Origin: Poa pratensis
Taxonomy: Eukaryota > Streptophyta > Magnoliopsida > Poales > Poaceae
DNA length: 64,000 bases
NCBI GenBank assembly: GCA_947311845.1
Contig: CAMZMU010000075.1
Span: forward strand, 23,349,421 to 23,413,420
Reading direction: 5' to 3'
The translations under genes and the position numbers were made by a program. The notes beneath the pieces were generated by a model, which was not told where the DNA came from, did not search any database, and saw only the letters and a program-made list of their open reading frames with translations. Shown here piece after piece: positions 47,347-56,402 of this stretch (positions are counted from its first letter, which is position 1; each line of letters opens with the position of its first letter).

Positions 47347-47944
47347 GGGAAAGTGGCATAAGTGCGGCCACCAACCCCTTCCCTCCATTATTGCACCTCA
47401 CACTTGCTTCTCTCACTAGCTCGAGTTTTGCTCATTTGTGGCTACTTTCCCCCCCCATCAAATTCATCACTTTTAGCCAATAAAAACTTATTTAGTTGAT
47501 AGATCCCACTAAATCTCTCTCCCACATCCAACTTTGACCAAAAAAATCCACTCAAGTCACTCTTATCTCAAGATCTAGATTTCATCTCCGGTCGACTTCC
47601 GCGGTTTTTCTGACGTGTGTTTTACTTATTAAGGTGATCTTTTATCGATATAAATGTATATTCTTAAAATTTGGTCAGATAAAATGCGCTCGTAACCATG
47701 CGAAATGATGAAATGGCTTGGAATGTGTGAAATTTTGTTGTGATGAATAAATTTGTGTTGTGATGTGTGAAATTAATAATGAGGGTGCCAATACCATGCC
47801 GGAATGTTGATTCATTTTCCGTTTCGGCAAATTTTGGCACTCTCCTTAGGTCCTATTTGTAGGAAGGTCATGGCGAATTTTTTCGTGAAACCCGATAAAA
47901 TATAAAATGGTGATTAATTATTGTCTTGATTCTACAACGTGCAG
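47347..47944 (+). promoter_or_regulatory. Promoter, leader and intron module upstream of the TNPD-like gene
   Basis: No coding sequence. It includes a segment (about 47780-47890) with GCCGGAATGTTGATTC and TTTCGGCAAATTTTGGCACTC, and a probable 3' splice site at 47944 (CAACGTGCAG). A diverged second version of the same module lies at 49209-49659. Confidence 0.6.
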
Positions 47945-47950
47945 GTGATA

Positions 47951-49303
47951 ATGGTTATTATGAGTGAACGTGTCGTGAATACATACTTGAAACACGCGAT
48001 GGAAGACATGCTGCAGAATAAACGCAAAGATATACAATGTCCGTGTCGAACATGCAAATTGGAGGTCGGCTTCACTCCATTTACCGGAGATTTGCTGGAA
48101 CACCTGCTCAGACGTGGTTTCATGGATGGCCACACTCGTTGGATAGAAGATGATGAAAATGATGGTGCGGCGGCAGGAAATGATCAGAAAGGGCAGCAAG
48201 ACAATAACGACGAGGGGCAAGAAGACGAAGAGCCTGATCCCCAACATGATCACGTTGAAGAAGACGATGATGATCATCAGGTGGTACCAGAAGAGGAGGA
48301 CACACGGACACCGTTAACTTCAGTCGTGCGGGACCCTCATCTAAAAGAACTGTTTCTTCAGAAGACGACTAACAGGGAATCTAAGTTGGCGCAATTGGAG
48401 AAAGACTCAAATACTCCGTTGTATCCAGGCTGCGACCCGGAAGATTCCCGCTTGAAATTATCGCTTGATGTTCTGCAGATGAAGACAAGACACAAATGGA
48501 GTGATAAAAGTGTCGACGCTAATCTGGAATACATGCACGGTCTCCTTCCGAAGGGCAACGCGTGTCCTAAAAATTGTGACGACGCCAAGAAAGTCGTGTG
48601 CCCCTTTGATTTACCGCACGAGAGGTACCATGTGTGCATCTTCGACTGCTACATATTTCGGAAAGGGGACGAGGAAATGATCAAATGTCCAGTGTGCAAT
48701 GCTGCTCGATACAAGACCGGGAAGAAAGCCCCTCGCAAAGTTGTGTGCTACTTTCCGCTCATTCCTCGTCTGCAGCGATATTTCGCAGACCCGGCCCGTC
48801 CGCCAGCGGTAACGTGGGGCCACCCACTTAGGGCACCCGCCCCCAACCTCTATCCAGATCGTGCGCCCTCTCCCCGCCCCAACCTCTCTCCACACCCGCG
48901 CCGCCACCCCCTGCCGCGCCGCCCCGCGCCACCCCGCGCGGCCCCCATCCGCCCGCCACCCCCACCCACGTCCGCTGCGCGCGCCGCTACCCTCCGTCGC
49001 CCCGCGCCGCCGCCTCGCCCATCCGCCCTCCACCGGCCCCTCACCCCGAGCCGCCCCCTCGCCCCGAGCGCCTCCGCCCCGAGCACAGCCACCACCTGCC
49101 CGTGCGCCCTCCACCGGCCCCTTCTCTCCTTCCTCTCCCGCACCCGGACCGCCACCGACGAGATGCACCCGGACCTCCTCCCCAAGCCGAGCACCACCAC
49201 CGCACACAAGGTGTTTGGTAAAATTCCTAAACTTTTTTTGCTACTGTTGTTACTTGTGTGGATGTGTGGTGAATTTGTGGTGACTATGGTGGATTTTTTA
49301 TGA
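47951..49303 (+). pseudogene. Truncated TNPD-like CACTA transposase with proline-rich read-through tail
   Basis: Residues 1 to about 280 match the N-terminal part of plant CACTA transposases. First comes the transposase-associated domain (DIQCPCRTCK, then HLLRRGFMDGHTRW). An acidic stretch follows. Then the start of the Transposase_21 region appears: HGLLPKGNACPKN, CIFDCYIFRKGDEEMIKCPVCNA with paired cysteines, and YFPLIPRLQRYFADP. At about 48795 this similarity stops abruptly at a copy of the subterminal motif. The remaining ~165 residues are Pro/Ala/Arg-rich read-through of a GC-rich leader, ending in a chance hydrophobic tail. The catalytic DDE region is missing, so the product cannot transpose DNA. 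The start at 47951 follows a likely splice acceptor; 47960 is an alternative. Confidence 0.88.
48799..48812. repeat. Internal copy of the CACTA subterminal motif at the TNPD break
   Basis: GTCCGCCAGCGGTA lies exactly where transposase similarity ends. It is followed by a segment (AACGTGGGGCCACCCACTT) that echoes the inner edge of the left array at 47345 (AACCTGGGAAAGTGGC). Confidence 0.8.
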
Positions 49304-49659
49304 ATGTGATGGTTGTGGTGTGATGCAATTGTGATGGTGGTTATGATGTCGGAATGCGATCGACATTTGTGATGAATATAAAATGTTTGCAGGTACCCTT
49401 GAGTCCCTTGAGATTGCCGGAACGTTGATTAGCTTCCGTTCCGGCAAATTCGGGTACTCCATATGTCCTAATTTTAGCAAAGGTCATGCCAAAAAAATTC
49501 GTGAATTTTCGCATGACCTTTTCTAAAAAAAGACATATTTGAGTGCCTACACTTGCCGTGATGGACATTCCGGCAAACTTAGACTCATAGGTATCTTAGT
49601 ACTTAATTAAGTGAATTTTCCCTATTATACTAAGTTCGACTTTTCTCGTTAGTGTGAAC
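49209..49659 (+). promoter_or_regulatory. Second promoter/intron module, upstream of the Ulp1-like gene
   Basis: It contains TTGCCGGAACGTTGATTAGC, TTCCGGCAAATTCGGGTACTC and a partly palindromic CATGACC/GGTCATG pair, paralleling 47780-47890. A plausible donor follows a short leader exon at 49209 (CACAAGGTGTTTGG). It probably serves the gene starting at 49660. Confidence 0.55.
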
Positions 49660-51021
49660 ATGGCTGACAACGACGAGGCCGGGGGTTCTCAGATAGGAGG
49701 CGAGGATCCGATGCAGGCGTTCGTCGAGAACGAACTCACAAGCACCTTCAAATCCATGTTTCCTACCGTCTGTGAGTTCGTTCGGACTTGGATGAATGGA
49801 GGCCAAGTAGGGCCTCCCCCCATGATCGGCTACGGCTACGGCAACTCTATCACCAATTTGATGCCTATTGTGCCAAATCATGATACGCCAGAAGATGCGC
49901 CGGTGAACAAGCCTAAGAAGGCACGGAAAATATACAAGAAACATAAGTTGGACGACTCCAACAGCCGGCCGGAGCAGGGGACTGATTTCCGGTTTGTGGA
50001 CAGGATACCCATCAAGAACTGGCATACGACGCATCACTTGGGTAAATCGATCCTGCCGGCGGATTTGGTCGAAAAGTTGTCTGGACATTTGTTGGACCTA
50101 CATGAGCTTGTTCTTGTTATGGAGACGAGACTTCTCGAGCAAGAAAATCCAACATACCCAGTTTTTATTGCAAAGGTACCAAAACGGTTGGGCTTTGTCA
50201 CAGAAGATGGCGCAGACCTGCTCTTTGTGAGATTTGATGATATCTTCAGAATGTTCCATATGCTCCCGCTCCACCCATCCATGGTCCGCCTTGTTGCGCT
50301 CCATATGGCGTACCAAATCAAAATGGAGGATACACCTGAAATCGTGGTAGTTGACCCCTACTATTTACAAGAAATGTTCGTGAACAACCCTGAGGGTAGG
50401 AAAAACGCGATGCGTTAACTCAAAAATCTCTTCCTCGACAATGTTCACAAACGCACCTATCTCTTGCCTTATTTTCCCAAGTAAGTCATTCATACCTGTC
50501 ATAATTAACATGCTTCCATAGATTTTCATCGTTGAATTTGCATTTACAATGGTGAAATTTTGCGCAGAAACAAACACGGCACCCTCATTTGGTTGGACAT
50601 GGTAGATTTGAGTGCCGTGTATCTCGACAGCGGGGATCGTTATGAAGACAAGGCTACTAGAAGGGACTACACCGACATCAAGATTGTTCTGAATAATGCT
50701 CTCAACGGCTACGCCTTAAAGGGTGGCCCGATTAAAAAAAAGAAGACATATGATGAAAGCTATAAATTCTCCCACAGAAAGTATTTCCCCTGCATCAAGC
50801 AGGATTCAAGGAGTTTTATGGAGTCATGGTACCTAATCTATCAAATGCGGTGGTTATTAAAGTTTCAACGACGAGTCCAATTTGTTGGTGATATTAACAA
50901 ATGGTGCCAAAGGCTGAAGGAACCCACTGATTATGTTATCAGAGATGAGTTCCGTTACATCCAGAAGATGATCGCGCGAATCATCATGTGTGACGTCCTA
51001 GTAAAAGATGGGGAGTTCTAA
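49660..51021 (+). pseudogene. CACTA-borne Ulp1-like (C48) protein, two exons, catalytic Cys missing
   Basis: Exon 1 is 49660-50480 and exon 2 is 50568-51021, joined by a GT-AG intron (about 424 residues). The N-terminal half is unassigned with a basic patch (NKPKKARKIYKKHK). The C-terminal third resembles Ulp1-type cysteine peptidases carried by many plant CACTA elements: a His in NKHGTLIWLDM, an Asp in AVYLDSGD, then KYFPCIKQDS where the usual Cys after the Gln is replaced (SFMESWY). MIARIIMCDVLVKDGEF ends it as in that family. One in-frame stop lies at 50416-50418, before the domain. With the Cys absent it is very unlikely to be a protease. The start is the ATG with a purine at -3; a GTG six bases upstream is not used. 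Confidence 0.75.
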
Positions 51022-51313
51022 TTCGGCTTTAAACCACCACCTAACGCCGAGATAGAACATCGCATAAGATGTTCGGGTGATGATAGGCTATTCAACTCGT
51101 TAGATGGTGGTAACGCGTTCCCGTAGATACCGAAGAGAAGGTGAGCAACAATTAACAGTCTTCGTAAACTACATCCCAAAATTAACTTGCCTAGTTTCGA
51201 AAGTCGTTTGATTTTGTGTGATCGATGCTATATTTTCTTATATCTTATGTACACACATCTTTTTTCTTGCAACTCTTATTTGGCTTATACTTTTATATCT
51301 TGTGTACAGAGAA

Positions 51314-51670
51314 ATGAAGAAGTGGTATGTGGTGTACCAAGGTCATGTTCCAGGAGTCTATGAAGAGTGGGAAGACTGTCTAAAGCAAGTGAACAAGTTC
51401 AAAGGCAACAACCACAAAAGCTACAAGAGTAAAGCGGAGGCGGAAGCTAGGTACTTCAACCACCTTCTTGCGGAAGAGAGGAAGAACCAGATGAAGTCCA
51501 ACATCATCGTGAACAACCACAATTGTTACAACTGTAAAGCGGAGACAGACGCTAGATACTTGAATCACCTGCTCGCGGAAGAGAGGAAGAACCGGATGAA
51601 GTCCAACTTCATCGTGATCCCCTTCTTACTCATCGTCATTGTCATTCTCTTGTATGTGATTGTGATTTAG
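51314..51670 (+). CDS. Small CACTA-borne protein: RNase H1-type hybrid-binding domain, 35-residue repeat, C-terminal hydrophobic segment
   Basis: The ATG at 51314 follows a likely splice acceptor (GTGTACAG at 51309), giving 118 residues. Residues 1 to about 48 match the RNase H1 N-terminal RNA/DNA hybrid-binding fold, also called the viroplasmin-type domain (KKWYVVYQGHVPGVY, WEDCLKQVNKFKG, SYKSKAEAEARYF). A 35-residue segment is then repeated because of a 105-bp tandem duplication (51407-51511 and 51512-51616). The C-terminus is strongly hydrophobic (IVIPFLLIVIVILLYVIVI) and could be a tail anchor. There is no nuclease domain. It may be a separate gene or a further exon of the upstream Ulp1-like gene; the sequence alone does not decide. 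Function unknown. Confidence 0.72.
   Translation: MKKWYVVYQGHVPGVYEEWEDCLKQVNKFKGNNHKSYKSKAEAEARYFNHLLAEERKNQMKSNIIVNNHNCYNCKAETDARYLNHLLAEERKNRMKSNFIVIPFLLIVIVILLYVIVI
51407..51616. repeat. 105-bp tandem duplication in the hybrid-binding-domain gene
   Basis: Two units beginning AACAACCAC at 51407 and 51512 share GTAAAGCGGAG and GCGGAAGAGAGGAAGAACC. The unit length is a multiple of three, so the frame is kept. Confidence 0.9.
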
Positions 51671-51869
51671 ATGACAGTAGTTGATTTGGAAAACTTCCGT
51701 GTATGAATCTATCGACATGTATCGTGTATGACAACTTTTGACGCTTTTGTATGTGGAATTGTCTATGTTATTGTTATTTTAGTCGCCTGTACCTGAATAT
51801 ACTGTATTTATATTCGATATATTGCTGGAATACGATTTTCTGGAAAAAAAATAATACCACGAAATAATA

Positions 51870-52130
51870 CCGCTGGCGGACACAGAGGCGTACCGCTGGC
51901 GGACAGCGCTCCCAGAACCCAAACCAGTGACTAGTACCGCTGGCGGACGCTTGCCAGCCAGCGCTGTGGCAGATAACGATGGCGGGCGGAAATTGTACCC
52001 GCCAGCGGTAACCAGCCTTACCGCTGGCGGACGGCCGCCCGCCAGCGGTAATTATTACCACTGGCGTAATGATCGCTGGCGGGCGCCCGCCCGCCAGCGG
52101 TAGGCCATTTCCGTCCGCCAGCGGTAGGCA
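51870..52130. repeat. Right CACTA subterminal repeat array
   Basis: About eleven copies of TACCGCTGGCGG or its complement, again partly as inverted pairs, up to the right terminus. Confidence 0.93.
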
Positions 52131-52197
52131 TTTTTCTACTAGTGACGGAATAAATTATATTCCCAACAGACCTAGATATCCTATTGAAACAGGGTTA

Positions 52198-52458
52198 GGC
52201 TGGCTACAGTGGAAGTAACTTAGCTAGTAACATCACACAAATCAAGACAAATTTGCTTATATGACATATAGTTAATGAGGAGAGAGGTGTTTGTGATAAC
52301 TTAGCTAGTTAGTGTAACATCACACATATCAAGACAGAATGAGTTATATCGTAATAAATAAAGATTTGTATGACACCACAATATGTTACTCCCCACTATG
52401 AAGGTTATAACATAGGATAGTAACATCTGTGTGTTACTACTCTCCACTGTAAGCAGCC
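52198..52458. mobile_element. PIF/Harbinger-type MITE (261 bp)
   Basis: The ends are GGCTGGCTACAGTGG and the imperfect complement CCACTGTAAGCAGCC, flanked by TTA on both sides (52195-52197 and 52459-52461). It lies in LINE-derived sequence between the CACTA element and the HIG1 gene. Confidence 0.85.
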
Positions 52459-52461
52459 TTA

Positions 52462-52809
52462 GTATTTACTAATTGTGTTAAACATTCAACAAAAATTGAG
52501 AGAACTCTCAGCCAAAATCAGTAAGTATCTTTACAGTTTTCTTTAGTAAATTCCTCAAAGATTTCTGTGTCGCAATCGGCCCATCAATAAAGTGCGCGCC
52601 TGGTTGGCACGTTTAACACCGTACACGCACACATTTCCGTCGCCGACTAAACCCCAAAGAATTTGCACCCTCGGATCCCGATCCGACGGCAGAGCATCGC
52701 CCCCAGACCAAGCCAAGAGCGGCGCAACGCAACCAGAGCCTTCCTGCAAACCGCTGTTCCGAAAAGCGTCGCCCCCTTCACTTTTTCCCCCTCTCAGGCG
52801 ACGCGAAGA
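52462..52809 (+). promoter_or_regulatory. Promoter and 5' leader region of the HIG1-domain gene
   Basis: AT-rich up to about 52560, then GC-rich leader sequence to the ATG. No TATA box is obvious. The MITE at 52458 places a transposon about 350 bases upstream of the start codon. Confidence 0.5.
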
Positions 52810-55407
52810 ATGGAGAAGGGCTCAGGCGCCGCCGCGGGAGGCAGCGCGCGGCCACCGCCGCTGCCGCAGCTGGATGAGTTTCCTTTCGAGAGGAAGAAGC
52901 CCGTCAAGAACCCCTTCGTCCCCATCGGTAAGCGCCTCTCTCTGCTCGCGACGCGCGCGGCCCTCGTTTGTATAGGGAGTTCGTTGGAAACTGGTAGGGT
53001 CGTGGATCGATCGTCTTGTCCTAGGTTTGGCCCGGATTCTGCACGAGTTGGAAGATCCGAGTTATCCGAGCTCTTTGAGTGATGTACTTGGCATAGGGAA
53101 CCATGGATTGTGTTGTTTTAAGATGGTATAGGATGGTGGTTGTTGCCTGTTGGGATCTTTGGCATGAAATTGAGAATGGCATATATGGGGCTATCTTTAT
53201 AAGGTTTGGTTCTATGTTTGTTAAATGATATTAAGGTTAAGGAAAAGGTAGCTTGACGGGTCAGCGGCTGTTGAGGAGATAGATGGTGCCAATTCGTGTA
53301 AAACTGAATGATTGCTGAATTACTGGTAGATCATCCATAAATCATGATGTAAAATCAGTTACTTTCACTAAGTAGCATCCTGGTATCGACACTAGTTCCT
53401 CTGCTGTGTGCGTTAGTTTGCGAATTGCGCTATGAAACTTTGATGAGTTGGTGAAAGTGAAAACTTTCCTTTAAGTTGAGATGATGTGTCAACCTCTTGC
53501 TTCAGGAGCTATCTGGCATGACCTTTCTTTAACGCATCTGAGTACAGGTTTGAAAATTCGTGGGCAACATCCCGTTAATGTTTAGGGGGTTTTCTTGAAT
53601 TCTATGAGCAACCTACGCCGCTTCCAGGTTAATGGGAAATTAGACATAGACTGTAGAGTATTATACTCCCTCCGTTCCAAATTACTTGACTTAGGTTTGT
53701 ATAAATACGGATGTATCTATACTTGTTTAGTGTCTAGATACATCCGTATTTGGACAAACCCAAGTCAAGTAATTTGGAACGGAGGGAGTAGTTGCCATGG
53801 TATCAATTCAGCACACTAGCTAATGGTATTGTTCTAAATGTACAGTTTAGGATGTTCATAGTTTGTCGTTCTATATGTATGGTCATCAATATTTGCTTTG
53901 TTGAATTTGAATGCTTCGTTTACTAGATTGAAGGCACATCGCTGTGTTATTACGCATTGGTGGTTTTACCCCTTTTATGCTCTTCTGCCTTTTATCTCAC
54001 CGAGGTAACATTATAGTGGGGGGACAGACTGAGCCCTGAGAGTTCAGCTGAGGTGATCCAGCTCACTTTGGGCATGGAACTGTTGGGTATTTTCTTTACA
54101 AAAACTTCATTATTTCTTTTCATGTGTGGCAAGAAAATATTTTGAGCAGCCAGCACCACACATGCCCAAGATAATCATTAGTTTGCGTTTTGGAGTTTTC
54201 ATATGTTCTTAGTCTTATAGGTATGGTTACTTGGTACTTTGTTCATCAACTCTAGATTCTGAGGTCACTTAAACTGATGAAGTTGGCTTCTAAAAAAATC
54301 CAACCAGGGGCAAAACAATTGGCTTCTTGAGGAACTTCATTTAATGTTTTGACTGTATGTAAAGCTGGTTGTGGAAGTGAAATTAGGTTGGTGCAGTAGT
54401 TAAAGAAAATCCGAGCTTGAGGTGCCAAGGATGGCTATGGCGAACTTTGGTTAAGTGTACGGCACATGCTGCGTATGTTCGGGTCGGTGCTTACAGATAG
54501 ACAATAGATGTTTAAGGAGTCTTGTTAAGATAATATTACCTCTGTTCCCAAATATAGGACGTTTTGGTAGGCTAAAATGGCCTACCAAAACGTCTTATAT
54601 ATTGGAACGGAGGTAATAGATGTTTGCAGCTCCATTTTAATCACATTCGGGCACTTAAGCACCACCTGAACCATCCACTTTGAAGTTGAAGATGCCCTTA
54701 TAAGTTGAAAGAGCCTAACTGCCTAAGGAAGATTTGTCATTTTTTTTCTGTATTTTATACGAAGCTTGAAACTTGTTCGAGGGGGTGGTTGATCATAGGA
54801 CTTGCAGGCTGGTGTTTGTGTAATTATTTTGTGACATTCTCTGGCGTTTTAAGCTATTGCATCAACTGGGCTCAAAAGTATCATTGCAAATGATAAATGA
54901 TCGCCCTATGAACTTTAGAAACACTTCTGATATTTCCATTCCTTGCTTTGCTCAAATCTGATTTAAACATTTCACAATACCATGGTAAGCTGCATATTCT
55001 GGATGTTGCTACCATGGTTTGTTTTGTTTGCCTGGTACTGACTGTACTGTGTCTGCTTTTAATTGAACTAGAAAAACTGTGTTTTCATGTTCCCTTTCTA
55101 TAGCTGCTTTAACTATCTGTCTCAAAGCAAATGGAAACTTGGTTGGGAATACTACTATTGGCATTCATTTGTGTGGATAATCTAACCCTATTTCCCCACT
55201 CAAATCAATCTTATTTCAGCTGCATTCGTCACTGCGGGTGTCCTGACAGCTGGTCTAGTCAGCTTCCGGTACGGGAACTCTCGACTGGGTCAGAAGCTGA
55301 TGAGGGCCCGTGTGGTTGCACAAGGCGTAACGGTTGCTCTGATGGTTGGCAGCGCGTACTACTACGGCGACGAAATCAAGCTGTTCAAGAAAGAGTCCAG
55401 CCCGTGA
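52810..55407 (+). CDS. HIG1-domain protein (RCF1/HIGD family), two exons
   Basis: Exon 1 is 52810-52927 and exon 2 is 55220-55407, joined by a 2292-bp GT-AG intron, giving 101 residues. The N-terminal ~35 residues are Gly/Ala/Pro-rich and soluble (PLPQLDEFPFERKKPVKNPF). The HIG1 domain follows with two membrane segments (about FVTAGVLTAGLVSF and VTVALMVGSAYYYG) and the connecting motif GQKLMRARVVAQG, which carries the conserved Arg/Gln residues of the family. Family members sit in the mitochondrial inner membrane and help respiratory supercomplex or cytochrome oxidase assembly and hypoxia response; the assignment for this gene is by family. The length is normal for plant members. The start fits the exon phase. 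The intron holds two MITEs. It converges with CTC1 downstream. Confidence 0.93.
53666..53788. mobile_element. Stowaway MITE (123 bp) in the HIG1 intron
   Basis: Near-perfect inverted repeats starting CTCCCTCCGTTCCAAATTAC, flanked by TA. The whole element can fold into a long hairpin, so it is young or well preserved. Confidence 0.93.
54539..54613. mobile_element. Small Stowaway-like MITE (75 bp) in the HIG1 intron
   Basis: Ends CCTCTGTTCC and GGAACGGAGG, flanked by TA, with a central inverted repeat around GGCTAAAATGGCC. Confidence 0.85.
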
Positions 55408-56402
55408 ACTTGACTAGATAGTGGTTTGCTCTGTGTATGTGATCAGAATGCCGTATAATTATGTACCGAAGGTTCATCTGGGGCTCCGCTCTACTGTGCT
55501 GTTCAATTGATCCCAGCCTTGGGTATTAACCATGTGATTTACGCTTGGGATGTGGTAGAAAACTGAAATAATTTTTTGGCTCAGTCTCCTGGCTCTCCTC
55601 ACGAATAAACAATCATGCAGTTAGGTCACTTGTTGTGCCTGCTGCACATTGCCGTTCTTGCTGTTCATCTTGGTTACTAGGTTTATCATCAGTAGCAAGG
55701 GTTGCTTTGGTGCACCCAGCACCCTTGATCTCTCAACCATTTGATCCCGCAAATGAGCAAATTGGGTATATCGATCAACAATGTTCAGATGTGCAAAAAG
55801 AAGCTGTGTTTTACCATTAGTCAGAAATCAAAATAAAATGATGAAAAATAGAATGAGCATCCCTTCTCTGCATGTTACGTTTGAACATGATGTGGTTCCA
55901 TGCAACTTGCATAGAACTCCACACTCCATCAGCTTGCGCAAGATGTATAGACTTGCATAGACCAGGCTAATTGCCTAGTTTCATTATATTTACACTTAAC
56001 AGAAGTGTACATCACCGATTGCTTAAGAGCATAAGCAGTCTTAACTATACAACATTTCTTTTTCCCAGCATAAGTTGGCACCCGATACACTGACTATACA
56101 AAACACTTAACTGCTATATATATGCACAAGCCTGAAGAATGATATCAGCTTTGCATCACCCGTCCATTTGTTAAGTAGTCAAAATATCACCCTACTACCA
56201 AAAAGAATCATCTTTTCCCGGCAGGATCGCATGGTACTCACTGCATACATGCAACTCTGAATATGAGGCCAGGAACATATATTACCAAACTGGAGGTCAC
56301 CACCCTGAGCCTGATGGGCATTATACAGGTGATCAGACTGGGTTCTTTGATTTCTTGATCAGGAATCTGAGTACCTGACAGTTCACACTGGTCCAAGTAA
56401 CA
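55408..56402. other. Intergenic region between convergent genes
   Basis: It holds the 3' ends of the HIG1 gene (from the left) and CTC1 (from the right). I see no gene in it. Confidence 0.5.

Larger units (their letters stand above)
46952..52144 (+). mobile_element. CACTA (En/Spm-type) DNA transposon, composite, 5193 bp
   Basis: The ends read CACTAGTAGGAA on the left and, inverted, CACTAGTAGAAA on the right, with ACG duplications. Both ends carry dense arrays of the motif TACCGCTGGCGG in both orientations. Inside are a truncated TNPD-like gene, a Ulp1-like gene and a small hybrid-binding-domain gene. A stray copy of the subterminal motif at 48799-48812 and a second promoter-like module suggest that two related elements were joined. 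No DDE catalytic core is present, so the element needs transposase in trans. Confidence 0.95.

Noticed and set aside
48611..49209. Gly/Arg-rich minus-strand frames of up to 198 residues
   Set aside because: Antisense of a GC-rich leader segment in the CACTA element, with no conserved features.
48930..49303. Proline-rich extension with hydrophobic C-terminus as a novel fusion domain of the CACTA transposase
   Set aside because: It begins at a recombination-like junction in GC-rich leader sequence and has no conserved pattern; read-through is the simpler explanation.
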